From: Caballeronia sp. Lep1P3
GTDB taxonomy: Bacteria > Pseudomonadota > Gammaproteobacteria > Burkholderiales > Burkholderiaceae
Assembly (NCBI RefSeq): GCF_022879595.1
Contig: NZ_CP084269.1
Coordinates: 186,001 to 250,000 of the forward strand
DNA: 64,000 bases
Direction of reading: 5' to 3'
Below the pieces are notes generated by a model. That model had not been told where the DNA came from. It was given only the letters and a program-made list of their open reading frames with translations, and did not search any database. The translations under genes and the position numbers were made by a program. This document shows, one piece after another, positions 1 through 8,554 of the stretch. Within the stretch, counting starts at the first letter, position 1. The number at the start of each line of letters is the position of its first letter.

Positions 1-543
1 CACAGACTTGAAGTCGCCTGAGAACGTCGCGTTGAACTCGAGTGGCAGGTCGTCATCGATCTTCCAGGCGAGTTGCCAGCCCTGCTGCTGCAGCCAGCGA
101 TCGAGCGCGTTGCGCATGTTGATGTCCTGCGGCGTGATCGAGAAAGACAGAACTCCGCCGGGCGCCGTTGCTCCAGCTTGCGACGGCACAACTACCGGAG
201 CGACATCGAGCGAGCCAACCGGCGACGGCGCGGGCGCACCGGGAAGTGCAACAGGAGCGGAACCGCTGGTTGCGGCCTTAAGTGCAGCAGCCGCAGCAGG
301 AGCGGTCGCGGCAAGATCAACGGAAGGACGAGCAACCGGTGTCACCATCGCCATTTGAGCAACAGGCGGCTTCGCGGCAGGCGCGGATAGCAGCTGCCAG
401 CCGTCGCCGGGCGGCGGTGCAAGGCGAGACTGGTCGGGGTCCGCTGCGGCAAGGCCCGACACCGTCGTGAGTGCGAGGCACGCGAACAAGTGAGCCACCA
501 TGCGCGCGGTGCGATGCGTTTGAAGAGAAAAAGTAGGCGTCAT
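1..543 (-). CDS. TcpQ-like conjugation/pilus protein (partial, cut by window edge)
   Basis: The frame is open from an ATG at 543 to the left edge, so the C-terminus is missing. Residues 1-35 form a signal peptide (hydrophobic stretch around VAHLFACLALTTVSGLAAA). A long Ala/Pro-rich linker follows, then a region with WQLAWKIDDDLPLEF that resembles the TcpQ/PilL C-terminal domain found in type IV pilus and VirB-like conjugation clusters. This domain usually belongs to an outer-membrane or periplasmic component. The start lies 5 bases after the stop of the lytic transglycosylase, so it is the last visible gene of the operon. The family call rests on motif resemblance. Confidence 0.6.
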   Translation of the reverse strand, partial: MTPTFSLQTHRTARMVAHLFACLALTTVSGLAAADPDQSRLAPPPGDGWQLLSAPAAKPPVAQMAMVTPVARPSVDLAATAPAAAAALKAATSGSAPVALPGAPAPSPVGSLDVAPVVVPSQAGATAPGGVLSFSITPQDINMRNALDRWLQQQGWQLAWKIDDDLPLEFNATFSGDFKSV

Positions 544-548
544 GTTGG

Positions 549-974
549 TCAGTTCGCGCGTTGCAGGCGGCGGTAAATGTTGTTGGCGTAGATAAGCTGC
601 TTGTTCGAGGAAACGGCGTTATAGGCACCGACCGCTTTCCATGTCGGACCGAACTGCTTGATGTTCGAAGCCAGGATCCAGGTCCCCACATAGGCGTTCA
701 CGCAGGCATCGAACAGGTGTTGCCGGGTGATGCCGAAGCGCCCCAGTTTTGGAAGCCAGGACGAGTTGATCTGCATCAACCCAATGTCCTCGCTTCCATC
801 GGTATTGCGGTTCGTCACATACGGGCGCATACCTGACTCCTGCTGCGCGATGGCGCGTACCACTTGAACGCTGACGCGGTGATAGCGCGCGGCATCGTCA
901 AGACAGTCGGCACGCGCATGCACGGAGACGGCCGCGCAAAGCAGCGTCGAGATGCGAATCAAAGTCCGGTTCAT
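549..974 (-). CDS. Lytic transglycosylase (VirB1-like)
   Basis: A 141-residue exported protein with a signal peptide of about 22 residues and an SLT-type lysozyme-like domain. The catalytic glutamate sits in QQESG (about residue 47) and the conserved motif DIGLMQIN follows. Such enzymes cleave peptidoglycan glycan strands so that a secretion apparatus or pilus can cross the wall. Its ATG overlaps the stop of the upstream VirB9/TcpQ-like gene (ATGA), indicating translational coupling inside the conjugation operon. It is the second transglycosylase of the cluster and is shorter and simpler than the one at 2230-3030. Confidence 0.85.
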   Translation of the reverse strand: MNRTLIRISTLLCAAVSVHARADCLDDAARYHRVSVQVVRAIAQQESGMRPYVTNRNTDGSEDIGLMQINSSWLPKLGRFGITRQHLFDACVNAYVGTWILASNIKQFGPTWKAVGAYNAVSSNKQLIYANNIYRRLQRAN

Positions 975-2233
975 GACGCGGGCCGATCGAAGAACCGCAC
1001 ATCATGTTTGCGCAGCACGTTGACAACGTTGCCGTCGGCGTTGACGATGAACTGGTCGGCGGTGCCGTTGAATTTGTAAAAGCGGCCCTTCTGCTCGCCC
1101 GAGCCCATGTGCGCCACGTCGGCGACCGTCACTTTGCCGACGGTGTCAGCGAACTTGAAGAACGTCGAACCGTTTTCATCAAACACGCTTTGCAGAGCCG
1201 CCTTGTTCGCGGTGTCGAACTCATAGACGGTTCCGGCGACACGGGCGACTTCGACCTTGTCGGTGCCGTTGGAGATCGTGAAACGCTCAGCGCGGTTGAA
1301 CGTCACCACGTCGGTCGCGTCATCCCACTTCGGACGCAGCGACTTGCCGTCTTGTCCGGTCACCTTCAGATCAGTAGCGGGCTTGGCGGAGAACTTGATT
1401 TGAATGTGGCTGTCGTCACCGTCGCGGATCGCCAGCGCGCCGAGCTTCGCGGCCAGGACGGACCCCGATGCGGCGGGCGCGTCCGCGTCGGCTTTCTTTG
1501 CGATATCTGCGATCGGGTCCGCACCGGGAGTCACGCTCGACGAGGCGGCGGCCGTAGTTGCAGCGACCTGCGACACGGGCGCAACATAGTTCACAGCGAC
1601 CGACTGCGGAGCCGAGCGGCGAAGTGTTACATGGTGAGAGTTGAAATCGACGTCGGCGTACAGGTCGGACGCGGCCACCAACCGATCGAGCGACTGCATC
1701 CAGTTCTCGCCATCACGTGTGCCGAAGCTCGCCGAGGTCGTCAGATCGATGTCTTTCTGTGCCGATCCCGTCCAGCCCTGCGGCACCAGCGCTTTAACCA
1801 GTTGCGCGAGCGGCAGCGTGGCGTTCAAAGGCCGCGTGCTTTCGAGGCTGCTGCGCGGTCCGATGAGCGCAAGGCGGCCAGAGAAGCCAGAGAAACCGGA
1901 GGGCGTGTCGCTGCGCGCCTTGTCGCCAATGAAGCGATTGGCCTTCTTCCAGTAAGCGGTGGCGCTCGAGCCGCCCGCCGAGTAACGGATCACCTCGGGC
2001 GTGCCCGGCACAACGATGTACGGTCCTTGGCTGTGCCCACCGTCCACGCGCAGGGACTGCCCCGCACGCGGCTGGAAGTAGGTGTCGCTGCCATCGTTGA
2101 ACACGAGCGCCGGTCGCTCAAGCACATTGCCCGCGATCTCATAGTCAAAGTCGAGCGGGTCTGTGCCAGCGGCCGCTGCATTGAGCGTGACTGCGGCAAG
2201 CGCGAGAGTGAGAAGAGAGAGCGTGTGCTTCAT
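971..2233 (-). CDS. VirB9/TcpQ-like hybrid exported protein of the T4SS operon
   Basis: A 420-residue protein with a clear signal peptide (MKHTLSLLTLALAAVTLNA). The N-terminal part contains ALVFNDGSDTYFQPR, a VirB9-like beta-domain signature. A middle part (LPLAQLVKALVPQGW onward) resembles TcpQ/PilN-type domains. The C-terminal half again has VirB9-like strands (IQIKFSAKPATDLKVTG, VYEFDT). I chose the ATG at 2233 because the signal peptide begins there and it overlaps the upstream stop as ATGA; the open frame continues upstream only through overlapping sequence. Probably an outer-membrane-associated scaffold component. The precise family is uncertain. Confidence 0.6.
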   Translation of the reverse strand: MKHTLSLLTLALAAVTLNAAAAGTDPLDFDYEIAGNVLERPALVFNDGSDTYFQPRAGQSLRVDGGHSQGPYIVVPGTPEVIRYSAGGSSATAYWKKANRFIGDKARSDTPSGFSGFSGRLALIGPRSSLESTRPLNATLPLAQLVKALVPQGWTGSAQKDIDLTTSASFGTRDGENWMQSLDRLVAASDLYADVDFNSHHVTLRRSAPQSVAVNYVAPVSQVAATTAAASSSVTPGADPIADIAKKADADAPAASGSVLAAKLGALAIRDGDDSHIQIKFSAKPATDLKVTGQDGKSLRPKWDDATDVVTFNRAERFTISNGTDKVEVARVAGTVYEFDTANKAALQSVFDENGSTFFKFADTVGKVTVADVAHMGSGEQKGRFYKFNGTADQFIVNADGNVVNVLRKHDVRFFDRPAS

Positions 2234-3030
2234 AGACCGCGTTCGATTTGAGAGAGGTGCTTCACGAAGCGCGCGAGGTATTCGCGGCCCGGGGCGGGAT
2301 TGGCGCTGTGGTAGTACGCAACGGCCTTCACCGCGGAGTGCGTGAGGCGGTAGTTCTCGTTGAGGATGTCTTCGGCGATGCGGATGTTGGTCGCCGGCGC
2401 AAGGGCATCCCATGCACTCGCGAAACGCTTGCCGTGGTATCCCCAGTTCACTTGCATGATGCCGACGTCGAAGTTCGATCGGCCGTTGCTGATCAAATAG
2501 CGGACCGCGCGATACGCATCTTCCCGGGTGCGAAAGAAGAACCCGCGACCGGCGACGTTCAACGTCCACGGCCATGCACGACCGTTGTATGCGGACTCAT
2601 TGAGTGCGATACCGGCGAGAATCTTCGGATCGACGGACGTGTGCATCGCGTCGAACGGCGCCTGAGCAGACGCACATGCCCATCCCCCACGCCGCTCCGT
2701 GATGCTCGCTTGGGCCTCATCAGTAAAAGTCGCGGGGCGCAGCCAGCCCGCCTTCACGAACAGGCTTTCGAGGTTGACAGCCGATCCGTCGATGCTGATC
2801 GCAACACCGCTAGCGGTGGCCTCGACCGTTTGGCCCTCGAATCGGTTAGCCCACGCGAGAAACGGCTTCAGCCCACATGCGTACACCGGCTCGCCCGGCA
2901 GCTCGACGATTGCGCGTTTGATGCCGTCATCGAGCACGATGCGCGTCGGGCTGATGATCGAATCGATGATTGCGGCATGTGCGCCAAACGCCGCGACGGA
3001 CAGGCATGCCGCCGCAAGAGCCTTAGTCAT
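2230..3030 (-). CDS. Lytic transglycosylase with N-terminal beta domain
   Basis: A 266-residue exported protein with signal peptide MTKALAAACLSVAAFGAHA. Residues about 20-100 form a small beta-rich domain resembling the nuclease-like fold seen in some conjugation transglycosylases (DDGIKRAIVELPGEPVYACG). From about residue 120 an SLT-like domain follows, with the catalytic glutamate in GIALNESAYNG and the motif DVGIMQVNWGYHG. It overlaps the virB10 stop by 8 bases and the next gene by 4, so it belongs to the tightly packed VirB operon. The predicted role is local opening of peptidoglycan. Confidence 0.8.
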   Translation of the reverse strand: MTKALAAACLSVAAFGAHAAIIDSIISPTRIVLDDGIKRAIVELPGEPVYACGLKPFLAWANRFEGQTVEATASGVAISIDGSAVNLESLFVKAGWLRPATFTDEAQASITERRGGWACASAQAPFDAMHTSVDPKILAGIALNESAYNGRAWPWTLNVAGRGFFFRTREDAYRAVRYLISNGRSNFDVGIMQVNWGYHGKRFASAWDALAPATNIRIAEDILNENYRLTHSAVKAVAYYHSANPAPGREYLARFVKHLSQIERGL

Positions 3031-4270
3031 GGTACGGCTCCATGACGATGTCCTGCGTTACCTGCACCAGGAACTTCTGGCCCGGCTCAACAGTGATGGT
3101 CGGCGGGATATTCTGGTTGCGCTGCATGACGGTTTGGGCCGTCGCGGCCGCCACCTGCCCCGCCGTGTCACCGTAGGTAGTAACGCCGTTCGGGGTTGCC
3201 GTCGTCGCCGTTTGCGAACTGCTGTCGAACGCCTTCAGCAGAATCGCCGTGATGAAGCCCGCGCCGAAGATCTTCAGAAAGTGGTTGTTCACATCGCCCG
3301 AGAATCCGGCGTAGCCGTTCTGGTCGGCACCTTGCATGCCGTTTAGCGGCACGCTCTTGCCGTTGGGCAGGCGCAAACTCGTCGATGCAACAAGCAGGCG
3401 CTCCTGGCCAACTTTGACGTCCGCGCTGTACATGCCATTGATGAACGCGCCCTTCGGAATCATCAAGCAGTCGCCGCGCAGGCTGTCATACACGTCCTCG
3501 TCCACCATCAACGCCACGCGACCCGGCTTGTCCGAGTTCAGCCCTTCGACCGTCTTGACGTGGATGACGTGCGGCGGCGTCAACGTGCAACCGGTCGACC
3601 GGCCATTGAAGGTTGTGCGTTCGATGCCGCCGCGCGAACCCGCATCGCGCAGGAAGGCGCGGTCGCGATCTTCGGGTGCTTGGCCCTGCTTCGCCAAGGC
3701 GATCGCCATCGCATCGGGGGTGTTGGCTCCCGCAGCGTTACGGGCAGCTCGTACCTCGTCCAACGAAGGGACGCCAGCGGGCAGTGCACTAGTGGGGTTC
3801 GCCGAACGCGACGCGCCTGCCTGTTTGAAGATGGAGGACGTATAGATCGCGTCTTGCGCCGCTTGGCGCGAAAGCTCGCGCGTGTCCGTGCCCGAGCCTG
3901 CGACTTCTTCCTTGAAGTCCGCACCCGTTAGCATCGGTTTGACGGCGGGCTTCGGAGCCGCTGCTTCAGAAGCCGCGCGCGCGGCAGCTTCCGACGCTGC
4001 TGCGTCGCGCTGCTGACGGATCATCTGGTCGATGTCGTTATTGTTCGCGGCAGTGGGCGCTTCCGTACTCGACTTAAGCGCGGTCGCCTTCTTGATGCGC
4101 GCCTCTTCGTCGGCTTTGTTCGTCGCCTGTAGCTGGTAGTAGAAGCCGAGGCCGCCGATCACAACCGCAGCCAGAATGCCGATGCTCATGATCGCATTGC
4201 GCGGCGTCTTGCCTTTGACGAGGGTTTCTTGCTCCGCGGTAGGCGTAGCCGAGTCCGGTTTCTTGGCCAC
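3023..4270 (-). CDS. virB10: Type IV secretion protein VirB10/TrbI
   Basis: A 415-residue protein with a short cytoplasmic segment, one transmembrane helix at residues 27-46, an Ala-rich linker (about 60-130) and a C-terminal TrbI/VirB10 beta-barrel domain. The domain is recognisable by GRSTGCTLTPPHVIHVKTV, the core DCLMIPKGAFINGMY and the C-terminal PPTITVEPGQKFLVQV. VirB10 spans both membranes and transmits energy to the outer-membrane pore. I chose the GTG at 4270, just after the virB9 stop, because GGGGTG lies about 8 bases upstream and an upstream start would run into virB9. The order virB8-virB9-virB10 is the standard one. Confidence 0.9.
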   Translation of the reverse strand: MAKKPDSATPTAEQETLVKGKTPRNAIMSIGILAAVVIGGLGFYYQLQATNKADEEARIKKATALKSSTEAPTAANNNDIDQMIRQQRDAAASEAAARAASEAAAPKPAVKPMLTGADFKEEVAGSGTDTRELSRQAAQDAIYTSSIFKQAGASRSANPTSALPAGVPSLDEVRAARNAAGANTPDAMAIALAKQGQAPEDRDRAFLRDAGSRGGIERTTFNGRSTGCTLTPPHVIHVKTVEGLNSDKPGRVALMVDEDVYDSLRGDCLMIPKGAFINGMYSADVKVGQERLLVASTSLRLPNGKSVPLNGMQGADQNGYAGFSGDVNNHFLKIFGAGFITAILLKAFDSSSQTATTATPNGVTTYGDTAGQVAAATAQTVMQRNQNIPPTITVEPGQKFLVQVTQDIVMEPYHD

Positions 4271-4272
4271 GA

Positions 4273-5145
4273 TCAGAACACCCCAAGCAATCGGCGGCGG
4301 CCGCGCGTCACCTTGACTTCGTCCTTGCCGGAACGCAAAACGATCTCTTCGGCAAGACGCTGCAAGACAAGAAAGTCTCCGCGGCGAATGAAGTTCGCAA
4401 CGACGCGATCGCCATGATCGAGAATGAACGGAACCGGCCACTCCTGCGCTTTGGCAGGCATGCGCATCCAGACCGCATGGCCGTCGTCAAAGACGGTCTC
4501 TGGCGTGAACTCGGCGCGGCCATCCACGCTGTAGTCCCAGTTCAGCTTGTCCGGCGCCACACTGATGCTTCCCGAATCGGCACCGCCGCGAGCACCGTCC
4601 GCCGTCGCGTCGTCGCGCGCGCTGACGCGGGCCATCGGCGCGCGCGGGTATTGGAAGCGCACGGTCTGATAGAACATCCCGCCCGCCGGCGATGCGATAA
4701 GCGTGAAGTCGTACTCGCGCAGATTCGTGGTCAGGTGCAGCGTGTTGACGAGGTCGGCCTTGTGGGGCTTGATGAACACATGATTCATCTTGTCGTCATC
4801 GATCTCCCACTGGACGCTGTCGCCCATCGCCGGGTCGGCAATCAGCTTCTCGCCCTTCTCGAGCTCGATCGTCGTCAGCTTGAGCGGTGCGGTCAGCACG
4901 CGGTAGATCTGGTCGCGGCTGTACGGAAACACGCCGATGCGCGCGTCGCCCGGCATTGTCAGCGGGGCTGCCCCGCCGTTGAACGGATTGATTGGGCTCA
5001 TCGGGTCGCCAGCAACCATCGCGGCATTAAACGCCGAGTCGCTTGCGGCTTTCTTGGCCGCAGCCGGTTGAGCAAGGAACGCCGCGCACGCAGCGAGAAC
5101 GCACATGCCGATGACCGGCCGTTTGTGGATAGTGGTTGCGGTCAT
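4273..5145 (-). CDS. virB9: Type IV secretion protein VirB9/TrbG
   Basis: A 290-residue exported protein with a signal peptide ending near AQPAAA. The N-terminal VirB9 domain has YSRDQIYRVLTAPLKLTTIEL and the segment NTLHLTTNLREYDFTLIA. The C-terminal domain shows LNWDYSVDGRAEFTPETVFDDG and a strand with VVANFIRRGDFLVLQR, the region that contacts VirB7 and VirB10 in the core complex. It starts 2 bases after virB8 ends and stops 2 bases before virB10 begins. Together the three genes define the T4SS core complex. No VirB7-like lipoprotein is visible between them. Confidence 0.92.
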   Translation of the reverse strand: MTATTIHKRPVIGMCVLAACAAFLAQPAAAKKAASDSAFNAAMVAGDPMSPINPFNGGAAPLTMPGDARIGVFPYSRDQIYRVLTAPLKLTTIELEKGEKLIADPAMGDSVQWEIDDDKMNHVFIKPHKADLVNTLHLTTNLREYDFTLIASPAGGMFYQTVRFQYPRAPMARVSARDDATADGARGGADSGSISVAPDKLNWDYSVDGRAEFTPETVFDDGHAVWMRMPAKAQEWPVPFILDHGDRVVANFIRRGDFLVLQRLAEEIVLRSGKDEVKVTRGRRRLLGVF

Positions 5146-5147
5146 GC

Positions 5148-5852
5148 TTATGCGGTCCGCTCAAGGCGGAAGAACGGAATGAAGATGCCGAAGGGGTTCG
5201 TCGTCAACGCCTGCTCAGCAGTAGGCGCGACGATTTGATAGCGCAACGTGAGTGCGTATGACTTCACGTCCGGCTTGCCGGTCGCGCCAGCCTGCGAGGT
5301 GGTCGTCGTGAACTCAACCAGAACCGTCGAGTCTTCGAGCAACGCGATATTGCGCACGTCGACTTCGCGGATCAGCTTCGGGTTGGCAGTGATCTGCTGG
5401 AACGGGGTGTCCGCCTTCAGCCAGTCGCGGAATTGACCGGCTGCCGCGCCGATCATTTGCGCCTTTACCGCATTGATGTTGGCAGTCATGCGCGATGTCT
5501 CGAGGCGGTCCGACAGCACCGGCTCGATCGTGAACCAGCGAACGGCCATGTCCTTGACGGTCGTCCGCACAGCTTGGGAGTCGGGCTTGTAGGCGACGAG
5601 CTCGGTCACGATCGGGTGACCGCCGGTATCGGCCGAGACGCCCACAACGCGAGTGACCGAAGGCGGAGGTTGCCGCGTCCAGACAGCACCGGCCGCGACG
5701 ATGGCGAGGCCGAACGAAATCAGCATCCAGCGGTTAGCTTCGAGCGTGAGCCTCGTGCTCGTCTCGAAAATCACCTTGCTCGGATCTTCCTCGGCATATG
5801 AGCCGGGGGCCGTGGACAGCGCGGCCCGACGCTTGTTCTTGAAAAGACGCAT
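5148..5852 (-). CDS. virB8: Type IV secretion protein VirB8/TrbF
   Basis: A 234-residue bitopic inner-membrane protein. An N-terminal cytoplasmic tail is followed by one transmembrane helix at about residues 43-60. The periplasmic NTF2-like domain begins at about residue 95 with DMAVRWFTIEPVLSDRLETS and ends with YALTLRYQIVAPTAEQALTTNPFGIFI, a typical VirB8 pattern. VirB8 nucleates assembly of the secretion channel. It is the first gene of the visible operon, with about 400 bases of non-coding DNA upstream, so the operon promoter probably lies there. Confidence 0.9.
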   Translation of the reverse strand: MRLFKNKRRAALSTAPGSYAEEDPSKVIFETSTRLTLEANRWMLISFGLAIVAAGAVWTRQPPPSVTRVVGVSADTGGHPIVTELVAYKPDSQAVRTTVKDMAVRWFTIEPVLSDRLETSRMTANINAVKAQMIGAAAGQFRDWLKADTPFQQITANPKLIREVDVRNIALLEDSTVLVEFTTTTSQAGATGKPDVKSYALTLRYQIVAPTAEQALTTNPFGIFIPFFRLERTA

Positions 5853-6254
5853 GGCAACCCTTTGGAATGGTCACCATTGAAACAGCGCGAGCGTCCTTTT
5901 TTTAGCGGAAAGGCGGGTGGTTTTGTGCGTCATTGCACGGTTACCACCGACGACCTCTGTTAACCCGTCATGTAGGGGGGGGTTATCATGATGAAGCGCA
6001 TTTTCGGAAAGGCGCTGTTTTTTGTGCATGTTTTAGCTGCACAACGGGCCGAAAATAGGGGTGTGATCCTCGCGACCGCCGTTCAAAGTGTGACAAATTG
6101 CAGAAAGTCCTAACTTGTCACAGTTATTCGCCCAGATTTTCCCTTTAAAAAACAAAGTGTTACGAGAATCCGCCGCTGGAAAGCGGCATATCAGTGATAT
6201 GACGCGCTCTGTTGGGACAGGCCGGCGCAGACTTACGACCTTAGAAGCCCATAG
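5853..6254. promoter_or_regulatory. Non-coding region between rep and the VirB operon with inverted repeats
   Basis: No gene is apparent. The stretch must hold the rep transcript end and the VirB promoter. Visible structures are an inverted repeat TGTGACAA (6089-6096) / TTGTCACA (6115-6122), a GCCGCT/AGCGGC hairpin near 6172-6187, and the perfect 15-base palindrome CATATCAGTGATATG at 6187-6201. These are candidate operators for a transfer-operon regulator; which protein binds them is unknown. The base composition is more AT-rich than the flanking genes. Confidence 0.4.
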
Positions 6255-7514
6255 CTAGGCAGCAGGGCACTCGTTGTCTTCTAACTTCCACCTTGTGAAG
6301 CCGTGCACGTCAAACAACCACTGACCAAACAACAGTTTCTCTTTTATCGCGCGAAACCGTCCGGAACTGTATGACGATACTGAACCGCCGCTTTCAGCAT
6401 AGGCCCCCACCAGCGCATCCAATTCACGCCGTCCGAATACCTTCAATTCAATTGCAGAATCATCTTGGGCAGGACCGGCCTGTTTGTCGGCCGTCGGCCA
6501 TTGCTCACGCTTCGGGAGGTCCACGTCGGTCACGTCATTGCCGCTCTCCCATACGGCTCGCATGTACCCACCCGCGTTCTTGATGTTTCGCTTCTTCTTA
6601 ACCTGTCGCTCGACGTATTCGACCGCGCGGGACACCTTGTCCTGGTCTTCCTGCAACCACGCAACCGCGAGGCGATCCGCAATGTTCAGCGCGCGAAGTC
6701 GTGCGTAGAGTTCCGACTCCTTCAATCGTTGTACATCTTCGGAGTCGGCATTGTCGTACATTGACTTCTGCGGGTTCTCTTCCACCAAGAACCGAATCTT
6801 CGTCACCTTCCTGCTTTCTCGTTGATACTCTGGCTGCACAAGGATGTTGGAAACAGCATTAACTTCGCTGACTGCTCGACCGACGACGTCGCGGTTGAAG
6901 TGCTTGAACGTGTCGTATACCCCGGCTTCCGCATTGAGCAGCTTCCGCCAGACCTCAACCGGGATCCAACCAGTCGAGCCCGTCTTCTTGAATCGCAGGC
7001 AGTTCTCCCATAAGGCCAATCCGAACTTTCCGTTGAAGCGCTTCTGCATCCCGACGTTCACGATTAAATACACGTCCGGATTAGCTAGTCGTTCGGAGAG
7101 CGCGCGGCTGTACTCATAAGTACAAATGCCGTCGCGAATGTCCGCAGCACTCAGCATGGTCGTTACGCCCCATGGAGAGTCGTCGACGGCGTTCAAAAGG
7201 TCGAACTCAACCGGCGTCGTCGCTATCTGTTTTAGTGACTTTTTCAATGCGGCGGTGTTCTTTGAGTCGAACCCGAGCATTTCGCTGAGCAACGCAACTG
7301 GGATACGGTGAACCTGTTCCTTGAGTAGGTTGTCGTAAGCGTTCGCCAGCAGGACGTTCACCAGCTTGCGGTCTAAAAGACCAAGTGCCCCACCGACGTG
7401 CACCGTGCCTACGTGCTTGCGCAGTTCCAGCGGGAGCGCCTGCCGTTCGGCGAGCATGGTTAACGTCTTGGGAAGTCGCTTCCTGGTGTCAATGGTCGGC
7501 ACGATGTGTCGCAT
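6255..7514 (-). CDS. rep: Plasmid replication initiator, Rep_3 family
   Basis: A 419-residue initiator. The N-terminal half has the tandem winged-helix organisation of Rep_3/RepB proteins, with segments GALGLLDRKLVNVLLANAYD, VHRIPVALLSEMLGF, KQIATTPVEFDLL and ALSERLANPDVYLIVN. The C-terminal half is longer than in minimal Rep proteins and unfamiliar. Rep_3 proteins bind iterons as monomers to open the origin and often repress their own promoter as dimers. The iteron array immediately upstream (7641-8366) and the inverted half-iterons at 7547-7582 fit both roles. It is transcribed away from the origin. Confidence 0.88.
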   Translation of the reverse strand: MRHIVPTIDTRKRLPKTLTMLAERQALPLELRKHVGTVHVGGALGLLDRKLVNVLLANAYDNLLKEQVHRIPVALLSEMLGFDSKNTAALKKSLKQIATTPVEFDLLNAVDDSPWGVTTMLSAADIRDGICTYEYSRALSERLANPDVYLIVNVGMQKRFNGKFGLALWENCLRFKKTGSTGWIPVEVWRKLLNAEAGVYDTFKHFNRDVVGRAVSEVNAVSNILVQPEYQRESRKVTKIRFLVEENPQKSMYDNADSEDVQRLKESELYARLRALNIADRLAVAWLQEDQDKVSRAVEYVERQVKKKRNIKNAGGYMRAVWESGNDVTDVDLPKREQWPTADKQAGPAQDDSAIELKVFGRRELDALVGAYAESGGSVSSYSSGRFRAIKEKLLFGQWLFDVHGFTRWKLEDNECPAA

Positions 7515-7546
7515 TTACGATTTGTACGTCCGTGATTCTAGAACGG

Positions 7547-7582
7547 AAAGGTCGAGATCTCAAATAGAGATTCCCGACCTTT
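7547..7582. promoter_or_regulatory. Inverted half-iteron operator upstream of rep
   Basis: AAAGGTCG (7547-7554) and CGACCTTT (7575-7582) form an inverted repeat 33 bases upstream of the rep ATG. Each half matches the GACCTTT end of the iterons. In Rep_3 plasmids such inverted half-iterons bind Rep dimers and autoregulate rep. The assignment follows from family knowledge plus sequence position. Confidence 0.6.
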
Positions 7583-7640
7583 GGATAACGTAAATGTTCT
7601 CAATACATGCCCGATGATGGGCGTCGTGCCGAAGATGCGT

Positions 7641-8366
7641 AAGGTCGGGGTTTGTGGGGCGAGCTTGGCCCTTTGCTGCCCGCGATGCGGATATTGTCAC
7701 GAGGTTGACACCTGCTAAGGCCAAAACACCCCCATAAACACCGACCTTTCCATTGAATTGCCCAGAGTAACGTATGCTAGCTCCCCATAAACCCCGACTT
7801 TACGAGGCGTTTGACTCCTTTTGGGCCGAAGGCTTGCCCACAAACACCGACTTGAAGCCGCCGCTCGGACGCGATCGGGGGCGCAAAAGCCTGCCGCTAG
7901 AGTTCAGTTCGTGATGCCCCACAAACCCCGACCTTTCGCGGTCCGCCGATGATCGGCATAAACGCCCCATAAACCCCGACTTTTCAGACCAAATCAGTAG
8001 ATGTCAGACGGCTTTCGCGCGGCCGGTGCGAAGTAACGCTGCTCCCCACAAATCCCGACTTTTGGGCTCCGGCCTCAGTTTAAGCAATCTCCCGCCGCAA
8101 ATCGGCCTTGACCGACGGGCAACTACCGCACGTCGGCTCGAGTCCGAAGCGTCGCCCCATAAAGGCCGACCTCTGCCCCACAAACCCCGACCTTTGAGGT
8201 CAGGACTGTGCCGACCGGCGGAAAGCCTGATGGCGCAAGGGCAGCTGCGTTGGACAGCCGTTAGGAAAGTCACCCCATAGACGCCGACCTTTCCCCATAA
8301 ACTCCGACCATTAGTTCTATTTTGGCCCCATAAAGCCCGACTTCACACCCCACAAAGCCCGACCGT
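7641..8366. repeat. Iteron array, plasmid replication origin (oriV)
   Basis: Twelve direct copies of a 19-20 base iteron (consensus CCCCAYAAACCCCGACYTTT) start at 7730, 7783, 7837, 7917, 7965, 8044, 8155, 8176, 8273, 8293, 8326 and 8348. One inverted copy lies at 7641-7659. Spacing is irregular: two pairs are almost abutting (8155/8176, 8273/8293) and other gaps reach about 110 bases. The array sits directly upstream of the Rep_3 gene, as expected for a theta-replicating iteron plasmid. Open frames in this stretch are shadows of the repeats. No clear DnaA box was picked out by eye. Confidence 0.93.
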
Positions 8367-8419
8367 ATCGGCCCGAAAGCCGCGCCAGTAGAGGCTACGG
8401 CGTGGACAAAGGTTTACAA

Positions 8420-8443
8420 GGTGTTGTTTTATTAAACAACACC
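8420..8443. repeat. Perfect hairpin between oriV and parB
   Basis: GGTGTTGTTT (8420-8429) and AAACAACACC (8434-8443) form a perfect 10-base stem with the loop TATT. It lies downstream of parB and just outside the last iteron. It lacks a clear U-tract in either direction, so it may be a weak terminator, a protein-binding site or an origin structure. Confidence 0.5.
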
Positions 8444-8554
8444 ATTGTTGGCCTTTGATAGATTGCTTTTGGCTCACACCGTCTCGCCGCCCGACTCTTC
8501 GACGTCTCAAAACCGTTCCAAATTCGTCGAAGCTTGTTCGCTTCAGACAGCGAA

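Noticed and set aside
1004..2251. 415-codon open frame on the plus strand
   Set aside because: Lies antisense to the VirB9/TcpQ-like gene and shows only GC-rich shadow composition. The minus-strand genes are coupled and carry signal peptides.
7641..8366. CRISPR array
   Set aside because: The repeats are spaced irregularly, differ in sequence and lie upstream of a Rep_3 gene with no cas genes, so they are iterons.
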